A program made the translations under genes and the position numbers. From contig CALSTX010000003.1 in the NCBI GenBank assembly GCA_943789375.1, forward strand, positions 81,816-145,815: a DNA stretch of 64,000 bases, in the 5' to 3' direction. The notes under the pieces are model-generated. The model made no database searches. It worked only from the letters and a program-made list of their open reading frames with translations, and was not told the DNA's origin. This DNA is from an uncultured Opitutales bacterium. GTDB lineage: Bacteria > Verrucomicrobiota > Verrucomicrobiia > Opitutales > Seribacteraceae. Each line of letters opens with the position of its first letter. Positions within the stretch are counted from its first letter, which is position 1. This document shows positions 17,861-27,723 of the stretch, one piece after another.

Positions 17861-18955
17861 ATGAAAACACTTCAGTTACACTCTTTTCACCAATCCAAAG
17901 GTGCAAAGTTTGCCTCCTTTGCAGGCTGGGAGATGCCGTTATCTTACGGAAGTTCAATTGATGAGCATTTACTGACTAGGGAAAAAGCGACATACTTTGA
18001 TGTGAGTCATATGGGTGAAATTGAAGTAAAAGGGAAAGAAGCCACTGAATTTCTATCATTCGTATTAACCCAAAATATTAAAAAGTTTCCTACAGGGAAA
18101 GGGATTTATTCTCCACTTTGCAACCATCAAGGTGGAACCATTGATGATCTTATTTGCTACAAGATTAACGAGGAAAACTATTTTCTTTGCGTGAATGCCT
18201 CCAATACAGAAAAAGATTTCCAACATCTTTTGGAAAATTCTAATAAGTTTGAGTGTCAGGTTGATAATGTATCAGAAAACTTTGGGCAGATTGCCGTGCA
18301 AGGACCAAGGAGTGAAGAAATACTTTGTGCTGTTTTCGGTGATAAAATCTCATCGCTCCAAAAAATGGATTTTGGCAGTTTTATTTTCAATTCCTTCGAG
18401 GTAATGGTAGCTAGGACGGGGTATACCGGAGAGGATGGTTACGAACTTTATTGCCAGCAGAATGCGATGCTTGGGGTTGCCGAGGCACTCGATAACTTAT
18501 CCCTTGCCTCGGGGGCAGGTTGGGCGGGTCTTGCCGCAAGAGATAGTCTAAGGTTAGAAGCAGGGTTTCCTCTTTATGGTCATGAATTATCGGAAGAAAT
18601 ATCACCATTGCAGGCTGGTTTAAAGTGGAGTGTGGACATGAATAAGAAAAATTTTATCGGCAAAAAAGCATTAACCGAGCAGTTACATGACGCATCAATG
18701 CCGGTTGTGAAATATTTCTGGGTTCAAGGAAGAAGGATTCCACGGGCAGGTGCTCCAATTTCAGATAGCAACTCACAAGTTGGCAGAACTTTATCCGGTG
18801 GGTACTCACCCTGTACTGGGCAACCGATTGGCAGTGCTCTTATTAGCACAAAGATAGATACTAAGTTGGGAGATTGTTATTTCGCGGATGTACGGGGCAC
18901 TATGGTCGAAATCACAACCTGTGCACCTATTCTCAGGGAATTAAAGAAAAAGTAG
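17861..18955 (+). CDS. gcvT: Glycine cleavage system T protein (aminomethyltransferase)
   Basis: A 364-residue full-length GcvT, which transfers the methylene group from the aminomethyl-lipoyl H protein to tetrahydrofolate and releases ammonia. Family landmarks: SFAGWEMPLSYG near the start, TYFDVSHMGEIEVKG, ARTGYTGEDGYELY, and LGLxARDSLRLEAGFPLYGH-type sequence (here AGLAARDSLRLEAGFPLYGH). The genes for the H and P proteins, often adjacent, are not in this window. No glycine riboswitch fold is evident in the 96 bases upstream. It converges on the AmaP-like gene with only four bases between the stops. Confidence 0.96.
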   Translation: MKTLQLHSFHQSKGAKFASFAGWEMPLSYGSSIDEHLLTREKATYFDVSHMGEIEVKGKEATEFLSFVLTQNIKKFPTGKGIYSPLCNHQGGTIDDLICYKINEENYFLCVNASNTEKDFQHLLENSNKFECQVDNVSENFGQIAVQGPRSEEILCAVFGDKISSLQKMDFGSFIFNSFEVMVARTGYTGEDGYELYCQQNAMLGVAEALDNLSLASGAGWAGLAARDSLRLEAGFPLYGHELSEEISPLQAGLKWSVDMNKKNFIGKKALTEQLHDASMPVVKYFWVQGRRIPRAGAPISDSNSQVGRTLSGGYSPCTGQPIGSALISTKIDTKLGDCYFADVRGTMVEITTCAPILRELKKK

Positions 18956-18959
18956 CAGT

Positions 18960-19397
18960 CTATTTTTTGGTTTGAAATCCCTTGATCAGAATATCAACGC
19001 CATCAAAGTTATCGAAGTTTAACTTTTTTATCATTACTTCCTCGAGCCTTCTCTTAAGTTCAAGTCGGGTTTCTTGCACATTGCAATCAGTTTGGATACG
19101 CAATTGTACAGCGAGGCGTATGGCATTACCTTTCTTTTTTATGGTAGTATTTGGGTTGAAGATACCTTCCATCTCTTCACATGTCTTTTTAACTAGTTCA
19201 TGAAGGGCATGAGGAGTGATTTGAACAACCCCTTCATCATCTTTGAAAACAGGGAGCAAGTCTTGCTTCATTTTGCTTAGTGCCCAAAGGATTAAAACTA
19301 AAACTAGAAAAAGAAGAAGGGCGTACCAATAATACGGGCTTTGTAACGCCTCAGGGTAAGACCAATTAAAAAAATTCTTTATTTTTTCAAAACTCAC
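18960..19397 (-). CDS. AmaP-like membrane protein (alkaline-shock anchor type)
   Basis: A 145-residue protein with one strong membrane helix near residues 24-43 and a cytoplasmic alpha/beta domain. Size, topology and its place directly after an Asp23-family gene match AmaP, which anchors Asp23 to the membrane in Gram-positive bacteria. Sequence support beyond this is modest. The apparent start is GTG at 19397; a nearby ATG is out of frame, and no good ribosome site is seen. It ends a long minus-strand gene run and converges closely on gcvT. Confidence 0.6.
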   Translation of the reverse strand: MSFEKIKNFFNWSYPEALQSPYYWYALLLFLVLVLILWALSKMKQDLLPVFKDDEGVVQITPHALHELVKKTCEEMEGIFNPNTTIKKKGNAIRLAVQLRIQTDCNVQETRLELKRRLEEVMIKKLNFDNFDGVDILIKGFQTKK

Positions 19398-19414
19398 AAA
19401 TTAGTCATGTGGGG

Positions 19415-19864
19415 CTAGTCTGTTTTTTCATCCCACTGGATGTCATCTTCATCCTTGTCGGAGGAGTCCATCTTGATGTCGTCTATGACGACATCAATAT
19501 TTTTAGTATGGTTGCCGGTCATGGCTAAAATCTGATCTCTTACCGCCTCCTGTATGGCCACGCCCACCTTGGCTAAATCAACCCCAAACTCAAGCACTAC
19601 TCTAACTTCGATATCATAGCCACCATCTTTGGCTTCCGCCACTTTTACGCCTCTTTCTGACTCCTTTTTGGAGAAAAAGTCTGTTAAACCTTCAACCACA
19701 CCACCACCACCAACATTGACTACGCCAGTAACGGATTGAGTGGCAAGGCGGACAATTCCAGCTACAACGCTATGGTTAATTCGAATACACCCAAGTTCGC
19801 TTGATTCTCCGGAAATTGTTGGAATTGAATCTTCAATGCTGTCATCCTTTTTCTTGTTACTCAT
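19415..19864 (-). CDS. Asp23/Gls24 family envelope stress protein
   Basis: A 149-residue protein with the Asp23 domain: GCIRINHSVVAGIVRLATQS, a glycine-rich turn, then YDIEVRVVLEFGVDLAKVG and a final helix with IQEAVRDQILAMTG. I place the start at ATG 19864, 4 bases after the accC stop and preceded by AAAGAG. A longer frame to 19909 would run into accC. Asp23-type proteins are small, often membrane-associated envelope stress proteins; in Firmicutes they frequently lie near accBC, as here. The C terminus is acidic (DSSDKDEDDIQWDEKTD). The exact role is unknown. Confidence 0.85.
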   Translation of the reverse strand: MSNKKKDDSIEDSIPTISGESSELGCIRINHSVVAGIVRLATQSVTGVVNVGGGGVVEGLTDFFSKKESERGVKVAEAKDGGYDIEVRVVLEFGVDLAKVGVAIQEAVRDQILAMTGNHTKNIDVVIDDIKMDSSDKDEDDIQWDEKTD

Positions 19865-19868
19865 TTGC

Positions 19869-21248
19869 TTACTCTTTCGGTTTTTTTTCAAATAATTCTT
19901 TGGGTGCACGGGCTAAAAATTCCTCAACATAGGAGGTGGTCGCTTCGCCTTGCCTAAAGGCAGGGTCAAGGATGACTGCTTTTACAAATTCAACATTGGT
20001 ATCAATCCCTCTAATCAAATACTCACTTAAAGCACGGTACATCCGATCCAAAGCAATTTTCCTCGTTCGCCCGTAGGTAATCAATTTGCAGATCATGCTG
20101 TCATAATGAGGGGACACGGTGTAGCCCCCATATACATGCGAGTCAACTCGTACACCATGTCCACCAGGTGCGTAGTATAAGTCGATTGTGCCGGGGGAGG
20201 GGATAAAGCCCTTGGCAGGGTTTTCCGCACAGATTCGACATTCAATCGCATGTTTTGAGAGCGAAATGTCTTTTTGTGAATAGGATAAACGGCTTCCTGA
20301 AGCTATTTGGATTTGTTCTTTAATTAGGTCAATCCCGGTTGCCTCTTCCGTAACTCCGTGTTCAACTTGAATACGGGTATTCATTTCTATAAAGTAGAAG
20401 TTACCTTTCGCATCTACAAGAAATTCAATGGTACCCGCATTCACATAATCTGCGGCTAATGCAGCCTTAATGGCCGCTTTCCCCATTCTGTTTCTCAGGC
20501 TTTTGTCAAGAAAAGGGGAGGGCGATTCTTCAATCACCTTTTGGTGCCTTCTTTGTACTGAGCAATCCCTTTCACCTAGGTGGATAGTATTACCATGTTG
20601 GTCAGCCAAGATTTGAAATTCTATATGCCTCGGGTTTTCTAAGTATTTTTCGATGTATAGTGAGCCATCTCCAAATGCTTTTTCGGCTTCTAGCCTGGCA
20701 GATTGGAATTCCTTGGCAAAGGTAGCGGCGTTGTGTGCAATTCTCATTCCGCGACCACCTCCACCAGCGACCGCCTTGATGATCACTGGGAAACCAATTT
20801 TCTGAGCTGTCTTGATTGCCACTTTTTCATCGTCAACTGGGCCATCGCTTCCTGGAATAATCGGGACGCCAGCTTTGGAGACAGTTTCTCTCGCTCTTGC
20901 TTTGTGACCCATTTGGCGGATAGTTTCCGATTTAGGGCCAATAAATGTAATATCACATGATTCACACTGCTCTGCAAATTCTGCATTTTCAGAGAGGAAA
21001 CCATAACCTGGATGGATTGCATCGACATCGGCAAGTTCTGCAGCACTTAAGATACGGTCGGCTCGAAGATAACTTTCATTGCTTGGCGCTGGTCCTATGC
21101 AAATGGCCTCGTCAGCAAGTTGTACATGCAAAGATTGTTCGTCTGCTTCAGAGTAAACCGCTAATGTTCTTATTCCAAGTTCACGACATGCACGAACAAT
21201 TCGTAAAGCGATTTCACCTCGGTTCGCGATGAGAATTTTGCGAATCAT
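19869..21248 (-). CDS. accC: Acetyl-CoA carboxylase, biotin carboxylase subunit
   Basis: A 459-residue ATP-grasp enzyme that carboxylates the biotin carried by AccB, the first step of fatty-acid synthesis. It begins with [20 protein letters not shown] and has the glycine-rich ATP loop [13 protein letters not shown], the metal and bicarbonate region [17 protein letters not shown], and the usual C-terminal cap. Length is standard (E. coli 449). It lies 14 bases after accB. The carboxyltransferase subunits accA and accD are not in the window. Confidence 0.97.
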   Translation of the reverse strand: MIRKILIANRGEIALRIVRACRELGIRTLAVYSEADEQSLHVQLADEAICIGPAPSNESYLRADRILSAAELADVDAIHPGYGFLSENAEFAEQCESCDITFIGPKSETIRQMGHKARARETVSKAGVPIIPGSDGPVDDEKVAIKTAQKIGFPVIIKAVAGGGGRGMRIAHNAATFAKEFQSARLEAEKAFGDGSLYIEKYLENPRHIEFQILADQHGNTIHLGERDCSVQRRHQKVIEESPSPFLDKSLRNRMGKAAIKAALAADYVNAGTIEFLVDAKGNFYFIEMNTRIQVEHGVTEEATGIDLIKEQIQIASGSRLSYSQKDISLSKHAIECRICAENPAKGFIPSPGTIDLYYAPGGHGVRVDSHVYGGYTVSPHYDSMICKLITYGRTRKIALDRMYRALSEYLIRGIDTNVEFVKAVILDPAFRQGEATTSYVEEFLARAPKELFEKKPKE

Positions 21249-21262
21249 AAATTTAGGATAAT

Positions 21263-21706
21263 TTATTTAATCGAAAAAAGAGGTTGGCCGTATTCCACAC
21301 TGTCCCCATCTTCTGCCATAATTTCGGTAACTTCACCACTAACATCAGCTTGTATTTCGTTCATCACTTTCATCGCCTCAATGATGCATAAAATATCACC
21401 TTTATTTACTTGGTCACCAACTTGCACGAACGCAGCGTCATCTGGAGAAGGTTGGCGATAAAAGGTGCCTACCATTGGCGATTTGAAATTGTTGGAAGAG
21501 TCAGCACTGGACTGAGCCGTCGAGGGTTGCACTGGAGTTGGGGCACTTGCTTGCTGTACAATCGGAGGTGAGATTGACTGAGTAATAACGCCTCCTGCAC
21601 CAGGTCTTCCTAGCCTTAGTTTAAGGTCTTGAGTTTCGATCTCTAAGTCGGTGAGATCTGATTTTTGCATTAAGGAAATAATTCCTTTAAGTTCGCTTAA
21701 GTCCAA
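21263..21706 (-). CDS. accB: Acetyl-CoA carboxylase biotin carboxyl carrier protein (TTG start)
   Basis: A 147-residue AccB. The N-terminal motif [20 protein letters not shown] is the usual AccB opening, a Pro/Ala/Gln-rich linker follows, and the C-terminal biotinyl domain holds the target lysine in EAMKVMN (Lys113). I chose TTG at 21706 because it puts the protein start at the family-typical position and has a perfect GGAGG 9 bases upstream. The in-frame ATG at 21754 would add 16 atypical residues and has no ribosome site. BirA, which attaches biotin to this lysine, is encoded about 9 kb upstream in the same gene run. Confidence 0.93.
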   Translation of the reverse strand: MDLSELKGIISLMQKSDLTDLEIETQDLKLRLGRPGAGGVITQSISPPIVQQASAPTPVQPSTAQSSADSSNNFKSPMVGTFYRQPSPDDAAFVQVGDQVNKGDILCIIEAMKVMNEIQADVSGEVTEIMAEDGDSVEYGQPLFSIK

Positions 21707-21715
21707 AGTTAATTT

Positions 21716-21720
21716 CCTCC
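21716..21720 (-). promoter_or_regulatory. Shine-Dalgarno site deciding the accB start
   Basis: On the minus strand GGAGG lies 9 bases before a TTG codon at 21706-21704. It is one of the best ribosome sites in the window and lies inside the longer reading frame, which argues that translation begins at the TTG and not at the upstream ATG. Confidence 0.75.
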
Positions 21721-21790
21721 ATTTGATTGTTGTGATAAACGGTAATGTAACCATCTATACTTGATTTAAAATTTTTAGCAAAGGATAAAC

Positions 21791-24379
21791 TTAGGGTTGC
21801 GGATTTATTTGAACTTTCCATTCGGGGTCATTCCAGGGACCAGTAATTCTAAATTGGGCAATTTTAGATAGGGGGTCTGCTAAGTTAACAATCTGTTTGA
21901 GTCCAGGAATTGGAATGTTTCCTACTACTTTAAGTCGCGAAATAAGGTCAATATCTCCGCTATCTAAATTCACGCTGCCTTCCGAGAGGATGCTCGAAAG
22001 CGAGCCAGTAATTTCTAAAGGTGAGAATGTAATAACTTCATTTTCTAAAACAAAAGTAGTTTCTAGTTTATTAAAATTAAGAGATGCTATGGGTATGGGC
22101 GATACCTTTGACAATTTTGATGATAATCCCCCAAGAAAATTAATTTGGCTTAACCCTTTATGTTTTAATTGTAAGTTTCCAGTTCCTTCAAATTGCAGTA
22201 AATTAACTGGAGGTCCCTGCGCATTTAATAAAAGACTGAAACTGCTATCCTTTAAATCAGAATTGGAATTACTGTTAGAAGGATTGGAGTCTGTTTGTAA
22301 GGGTGAATCTGTGCTCATTAGATGAGAAACTGTTTCTAAGAAATTTGCTGTATTCACTTCATTTAAACTGAGATTGAGCATAAGATTTTCAGTTTGCTCA
22401 GTTTGATTGAGTTCAAAAATTAAATTGGAACGGCCTTGCCCTATTTTCACTTCGTTAAACTTACCGCGCAAAATATTATTCTCGTAATCTAAACTTCCTT
22501 TGAGGTCCCCCAAGGGTATCTTGTGAAATTCAAATTTCTCTGCATTTCGAATGTCTACTTTAACCACGCCTTGGCGACCCTCTGTATTTTGTCTGAAGAT
22601 TTTGCCCACTGCCTTACATTCAATACTGGTAGCATTTATGTCAGAAAGTTTGGCTTTCATTTTCGGTCCAAGTACATCTCTACCCAAATTTAGTGGGTAT
22701 TCTCCGTCAAAATCGAATTCTATGAAATAAGGGGAATCGGATAATTGTCTGGGGAATTTAAGATTTCCCGTAATCGATTTATCATTGTGCCGTATAGATT
22801 CTGCAATGATATCGGTAGAATTGCCGTCAACCTTCACCGAAATGGAAGAGCTTGTTAAAGGAAGATTTCTGAATTTGAAATTAGCAGCCTCAACAGAACC
22901 AAGAGTTAGAGAATTACCCGGTAAACCTCCCCAAATTCCTTCAATCACAAACTTGCCATAAGGTGTTTCGCTAGGAAATTCAAAGTCTGGCCATATGCGA
23001 TCCCACCAATCTGGCATCCATGCATTTAAATCTTGCGGGAAACATATGCCCTCAATGTCGAATTTGTAAGCTAAAGGAGACCACTTTTGATAATAATTAC
23101 CTGTCGCTTTACTTCTGCCAAATTCACCAAATGCGTTGAGGATGAAAATATTGAAATCTTCATCCACTATACCATCGAATTTGAAATCGCCCTCCGGTGA
23201 GTTTAGAACCGAAAATTTCTCAGCATTCACATCAAAGCAAAATGTTGTAGCATTATGACTGTTGTATGATGGCATAATACCAATATCCAATGATCTCCCT
23301 GCCAGTAATTTAGTAGCATGTGAGGAACGGTTCAGAATAAGGTTACAAAGATCAGGTTGTAATAAAATATTACCTTCAACTTGTTCTTGCGCATTTTTAT
23401 TGGATAGGAAGATTTGGCCTTCGGAATAAATGGAATTGTTGAGCAGTAATGCTTCATGCGTTTGAGGGGTAAGCAAAAACTGTAAGCTAAGATCAGGAAG
23501 AGTGCCTTGAAGCAAACCTTCAAGGTTTATGTTTTCTAATTCAATAGACCCTAGTGCATGGTTCCATTCACTCCGATGCAACGAAACTTCGTTCTTAAGA
23601 TGAAAAGAATCAACACTGACCTTCTGCTGAGGATTCCCTGCAAGTAAGTCGTTGCCAGATACAGATGAGCGAATGGAAGCCCCATTTTTAGCAAATGAAA
23701 TAACAATCTCGGCATTAAGTTTGGAAAATGGGTTCTGTTGCCCTTCCGAGATATGTATCTCTAGTTTATCGGAGAGAGAAGCAAAAACTTGTAGATTCAA
23801 TGCTTCTTTAAAATCAGCAATAACCTTTAGTATTTTGTTTATTTGGACTGTTCCTTTTTTAGGAGAAGCAAAAATATTTTTTAAAAAATTTCTTTTGTTT
23901 ATGACCCCGGATACAGAAACTGATTTGTTGTCAAAGTTCACATTACATCGGGTAATAATTTTCGAACTATAATTCCGAATGTAAAGGTTTCCCGCATCAA
24001 ATTGTTTATGATCATGAACAATCTTTATTTCCGCACATTTTATATCTTGAACAGCTATTTCCTTGTCGTAGATGAACTTGAGGGGATTAACTTTTAAGGT
24101 AATTCTATTAAGGTCATATGTGGTGCCATCTACTGTTCTAGCAACGATGTTTCTTATCCTTATTTCATTGGGGAAGTTAAGTTTTAAATTGTGAATTTTG
24201 AGCTCAATATTTTCCTCTTTGATTAATTGAGCAAAAGCAGCACTAATTTTATCATGAACGAAAAAGTTTGTATTAAGTAAAAGTAAAACAGAAATTTGGA
24301 ATAGGAGACCTAATGCAAGGGCGAAGAAAATTGATTTCCCGTCTTTTTTGATCGAAGAATATGCATCCTGTGGTCTCAT
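21791..24379 (-). CDS. AsmA-like large exported protein
   Basis: An 862-residue protein with an N-terminal membrane anchor (about 17-38) and a long beta-rich extracytoplasmic region. The C-terminal part (GNLQLKHKGLSQINFLGG, PLEITGSLSSILSEGSVNLD, then FRITGPWNDPEWKV at the end) matches the AsmA-type C-terminal domain found in AsmA/TamB/DUF3971 relatives. These proteins are now thought to bridge inner and outer membrane and help move phospholipids. The middle of the chain is poorly conserved and I recognise nothing else in it. It sits between accB and the DUF4340 gene; the next gene upstream ends 24 bases before its start. It is AT-rich compared with the secDF or mre genes. Confidence 0.75.
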   Translation of the reverse strand: MRPQDAYSSIKKDGKSIFFALALGLLFQISVLLLLNTNFFVHDKISAAFAQLIKEENIELKIHNLKLNFPNEIRIRNIVARTVDGTTYDLNRITLKVNPLKFIYDKEIAVQDIKCAEIKIVHDHKQFDAGNLYIRNYSSKIITRCNVNFDNKSVSVSGVINKRNFLKNIFASPKKGTVQINKILKVIADFKEALNLQVFASLSDKLEIHISEGQQNPFSKLNAEIVISFAKNGASIRSSVSGNDLLAGNPQQKVSVDSFHLKNEVSLHRSEWNHALGSIELENINLEGLLQGTLPDLSLQFLLTPQTHEALLLNNSIYSEGQIFLSNKNAQEQVEGNILLQPDLCNLILNRSSHATKLLAGRSLDIGIMPSYNSHNATTFCFDVNAEKFSVLNSPEGDFKFDGIVDEDFNIFILNAFGEFGRSKATGNYYQKWSPLAYKFDIEGICFPQDLNAWMPDWWDRIWPDFEFPSETPYGKFVIEGIWGGLPGNSLTLGSVEAANFKFRNLPLTSSSISVKVDGNSTDIIAESIRHNDKSITGNLKFPRQLSDSPYFIEFDFDGEYPLNLGRDVLGPKMKAKLSDINATSIECKAVGKIFRQNTEGRQGVVKVDIRNAEKFEFHKIPLGDLKGSLDYENNILRGKFNEVKIGQGRSNLIFELNQTEQTENLMLNLSLNEVNTANFLETVSHLMSTDSPLQTDSNPSNSNSNSDLKDSSFSLLLNAQGPPVNLLQFEGTGNLQLKHKGLSQINFLGGLSSKLSKVSPIPIASLNFNKLETTFVLENEVITFSPLEITGSLSSILSEGSVNLDSGDIDLISRLKVVGNIPIPGLKQIVNLADPLSKIAQFRITGPWNDPEWKVQINPQP

Positions 24380-24403
24380 GCTATAAGTGCAAAAGGATGA
24401 TGG

Positions 24404-26134
24404 TTATTGATTCGATGGAGTAGGCAAAAACTGACTTACCCATTCGATCAATCCATTCCCCAAAGTGAAAATTGTGCTTTCGCTCTCTAACCCTCCAAAC
24501 CACTGCCCATTACCTTTATCTATACTAATAAACAGCTTCTCTACTGTATGGTTGTTTTCATCTTTGAAAACAAAACTACAATCCCATGGGTTCCAGTCGC
24601 CTTGGTGCCATAAACCAAGACTGCCAAAACTGGAAGGTAAGAAGTCTTTAGCATAGAGCGATTGATTTAAAAGGCTTAAACTTGCATTATTTTCTATGCT
24701 AATGGATGAAGCATTGTGTTCAGGAAACTTTAACAAAACATTATTAAAGCTCTTAATTTTGATTAACTTATTTTTAAATGCATATTTCTTTTGGTCGAAG
24801 ATACCATTGATGCCCAAATTTATCACAATGCTATGATTTGAGTCATTGATCTGGGCAACAGAGTAAGACGCTCCGGGGGTTGATTCAAGAAGGCGAACAT
24901 TGGTTTTTTGCCCATCCGAGTAAATTATTGAAAAAGATGACACTGAATCCCTTTCAGAATTATCTTCATATTTTTTATCAGTAAAATCAGTAATTCTGGC
25001 AGAGTATAGCAAATCTACCAATTGATGTATTTTTTCTGTTTCTCCACGGTAGAATAACTCGTTTGTAAAGTTATGATCTTTAACTTCCCATTCATTTTCC
25101 TGCTTTTTAAGCAAAGAAAGTCTTCCGTTATTGTTGTCGATTGTAATAGTTTTGATGCTTCTCTTGGGATGTAGGAAAATTCGGTTTTCTCTATATTTTG
25201 AGTGCCAACCAGAAACTTTTTCTTTCAGATCGTCGCTTACCTTAAAGTAGGTGTTGTTTGTTTGGTTTAAGCAAAGCAATTCATTTTCTGCATCGTTTTT
25301 ATAAACACTTAAAGATTCAGTGCCTCCCATTCCTTTGATTTCTATCGTAATATTTGGCTTGCCGGTAATAAACTTGGAGTTGTTTTGATCAATAACGAAC
25401 CCTGCGACACGGGATGAAATTAATTCATTAATGGCTAAATTAATTGCGTTGGAATCTGCGATCCCTGCTTCAGGCTTTGTAAAATTCCATGATTGATCTT
25501 TCTTTTTTAGTTGGATGGTTTCAGGACTCGAATGGTTCAAATCTCTGATTGTGATGTCTAGCTGATCGATCCCATACATTGGGGTAGTAAAAAATGTTGA
25601 TTTGCCCCAAAAAACAGGGGAAGCAGAAGCAATAGATATTAAGTCTTTAGAAGCTTTCCAAATTGCCCCTCGAAAGCTTTCATATTCTTCAATTTGAACG
25701 AACATTCCCTGAGCATCTCTCGTTTCATCTCCTAAAACTATGGTCGTCTGGCTTCCATTGCCTTTGATTTTAATTCGAGAGGAGTTAATATCTATTCCAT
25801 AGTCTGAAAGCAATTCACCCCTTCTAAGCAGGTCCTCTCTAGTGATGACTAATTGAGGACTAGAGTGAGCAAGTCTAGTCTTCAGGTTTGAGATTACCAA
25901 GCTTTCAGCATTCCATTTTATGGGATGTGTTATAATCCACTCATCCTTCTTTTTATTGAGATAGATTTTTTTATCTTTACCCTCGGAAATGCTAACTTCA
26001 TCCAAGCCATCAAGAATATCTAAAAGTTTTAGAGAAAAATCAGTCGGTTTATTGGTCTCTTCACTGAGATTCAAGTAAATGATGAACCCGACAATTAGGT
26101 TACAGAGCAGTAAGAGTATTTTAACTTTATTCAT
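24404..26134 (-). CDS. DUF4340 domain protein (partner of Gld-type ABC transporter)
   Basis: A 576-residue protein with one N-terminal membrane helix (about 5-20) and repeated beta-rich segments of DUF4340 type, for example VSISEGKDKKIYLNKKKDEWIITHP and later KKQENEWEVKDHNFTNE-like motifs (hydrophobic strand, charged turn, then W-x-hydrophobic). DUF4340 proteins are regularly encoded after ABC exporter genes with a GldG-like subunit, as here. The ATG overlaps the gldG stop (TAATG). It is probably anchored in the inner membrane facing the periplasm. No catalytic motif is visible, and what the complex transports is unknown. Confidence 0.8.
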   Translation of the reverse strand: MNKVKILLLLCNLIVGFIIYLNLSEETNKPTDFSLKLLDILDGLDEVSISEGKDKKIYLNKKKDEWIITHPIKWNAESLVISNLKTRLAHSSPQLVITREDLLRRGELLSDYGIDINSSRIKIKGNGSQTTIVLGDETRDAQGMFVQIEEYESFRGAIWKASKDLISIASASPVFWGKSTFFTTPMYGIDQLDITIRDLNHSSPETIQLKKKDQSWNFTKPEAGIADSNAINLAINELISSRVAGFVIDQNNSKFITGKPNITIEIKGMGGTESLSVYKNDAENELLCLNQTNNTYFKVSDDLKEKVSGWHSKYRENRIFLHPKRSIKTITIDNNNGRLSLLKKQENEWEVKDHNFTNELFYRGETEKIHQLVDLLYSARITDFTDKKYEDNSERDSVSSFSIIYSDGQKTNVRLLESTPGASYSVAQINDSNHSIVINLGINGIFDQKKYAFKNKLIKIKSFNNVLLKFPEHNASSISIENNASLSLLNQSLYAKDFLPSSFGSLGLWHQGDWNPWDCSFVFKDENNHTVEKLFISIDKGNGQWFGGLESESTIFTLGNGLIEWVSQFLPTPSNQ

Positions 26135-27723
26135 TATAGTTCTTTACGCAGCCAACTAACAAAAAAACCAAGTGCTACAACTAAAGCAGGAATTATAACC
26201 GAGAGGTAGGTCATATTTTTAAAGTCATCATCACTCATTGTTATGGTGTATCGGTCTAGTTTGCTAGGAGGGATATCGAGCAAGTCAACATCTTCATTTA
26301 CCCATCGAATAATATTTCTACACAGAAAACTATTACCAGTATTTCTTTTCAAATTTTTGTTTGAAAGTATTGAAGAAGATCCAATGACAGCAATTTTACT
26401 TTTCTTCTTTTTGAATTTCTTTTCCGAAACTGTAATGATAGGAACCGGTCCTTCGATGTCGAGGAGCCTGTTTTTATCATATGGTTTTTTCCGCTTGGCC
26501 CACCCTGATAAAGCCCAAGAATCTCTAGAAGAATAAAGTAATTCTTTGGAAATAAAATTGGATTTCGAGGAGCTCAGACTTTCAACCGGCCGGCAATCGC
26601 TGGAGAAGATCCTAAATTCTTTTTCCATAAGTGGTTTGATTATTTCATGCGACTTAGCAGAAGGGTAGGTTGAAAGATAATAGGCACCGCTGAAGTAGTC
26701 AAAGTTAGCCAAGTTTCCATCATGGATTAGCATGTCGTGACATCTGATGCCCCATTCGCGTAATATATTTCGCAGGCCAAATACTGGGTTATCGAGAACA
26801 GCATTTTCACTGACTGGGTCTATACACAGAATAATTGAACCGTCTTCGCGGTTTACGAAGTCTCGAATGTTGGCGATCTCTTTGTCGAGGAATATGCCCT
26901 TGGGCTCAGCAATGATAATCAGTTTTGCATTAGGCGGAATGGAATCAATAACACTAAGGTCAATAGTGGTTACATCTAGGTTTGATTCTTCAATAATTCT
27001 TCTGAATTCAGAAAATCCAGTGTCACCGTCGAAGTCAGTCGGGCTTGCTTCCCCGTGCCCTCGGGTAAAGTAAGCAACATTTTTTTCTTTTTTAGGTCCA
27101 ACCAAAGCTAATATGGATTCAATGATGACTTGCTCTCCCCTAAAAACTTTAGGCTCGAGTATGCCTTGTCCCGTTTCTTTCCAGTCAGAATAGAAACCTG
27201 ATTCCCAAATTAGCTGCCTCGCGTTAGCATCGCTTGATTGAAAACTTTGTGATAGGTCATATGGATTAGTAGATTCCTTACTTTGATACCTGAAAATAAT
27301 TTTTTGGCCTCGATTTGGAGAGTGTAGCGAAATTAAGTTAGGTTCAGTAATATTGTATTTCTGGAGGTCATCTCCTTTGATTTTAGGAGTATCTACATTT
27401 ATATGGTGAACTTGAATCACATGCTTTGTGGACTCTTGCTCAAAATTTTCAAGGAGTAGCTCTAAATCAAGAAGAAGTTTTTGGACGACTTTAGGTAGTT
27501 GATTGTCATTTTTTATAGTAATTACAATATCAACTGGTGCTTCCATTTTATTGAGCAATGCAAGGCTTTCCCTTGATAATGAGTATTTTTTTTCTGGAGT
27601 TAAGTCAATGGACGCATTGAATTTGGTGATCAAGAAATTTATGCTCAATGAGAGAGAGGTTAGAAGCACGATAATCACCCAACGGTCTAGCTTACGATTC
27701 CTTTTTGCCTGCTTGAAGTCCAT
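26134..27723 (-). CDS. gldG: GldG-like ABC transporter auxiliary membrane protein
   Basis: A 529-residue protein with a membrane helix at about 17-35, a large extracytoplasmic domain (ABC_transp_aux family, including KNVAYFTRGHGEASP and AKLIIIAEPKGIFLDKEIANI) and a C-terminal helix at about 505-523. It overlaps the gldF stop (TAATG). GldA, GldF and GldG form an ABC complex first described in Bacteroidetes gliding. In other phyla the same trio occurs without gliding genes, so motility should not be inferred. The substrate is unknown. Confidence 0.85.
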   Translation of the reverse strand: MDFKQAKRNRKLDRWVIIVLLTSLSLSINFLITKFNASIDLTPEKKYSLSRESLALLNKMEAPVDIVITIKNDNQLPKVVQKLLLDLELLLENFEQESTKHVIQVHHINVDTPKIKGDDLQKYNITEPNLISLHSPNRGQKIIFRYQSKESTNPYDLSQSFQSSDANARQLIWESGFYSDWKETGQGILEPKVFRGEQVIIESILALVGPKKEKNVAYFTRGHGEASPTDFDGDTGFSEFRRIIEESNLDVTTIDLSVIDSIPPNAKLIIIAEPKGIFLDKEIANIRDFVNREDGSIILCIDPVSENAVLDNPVFGLRNILREWGIRCHDMLIHDGNLANFDYFSGAYYLSTYPSAKSHEIIKPLMEKEFRIFSSDCRPVESLSSSKSNFISKELLYSSRDSWALSGWAKRKKPYDKNRLLDIEGPVPIITVSEKKFKKKKSKIAVIGSSSILSNKNLKRNTGNSFLCRNIIRWVNEDVDLLDIPPSKLDRYTITMSDDDFKNMTYLSVIIPALVVALGFFVSWLRKEL

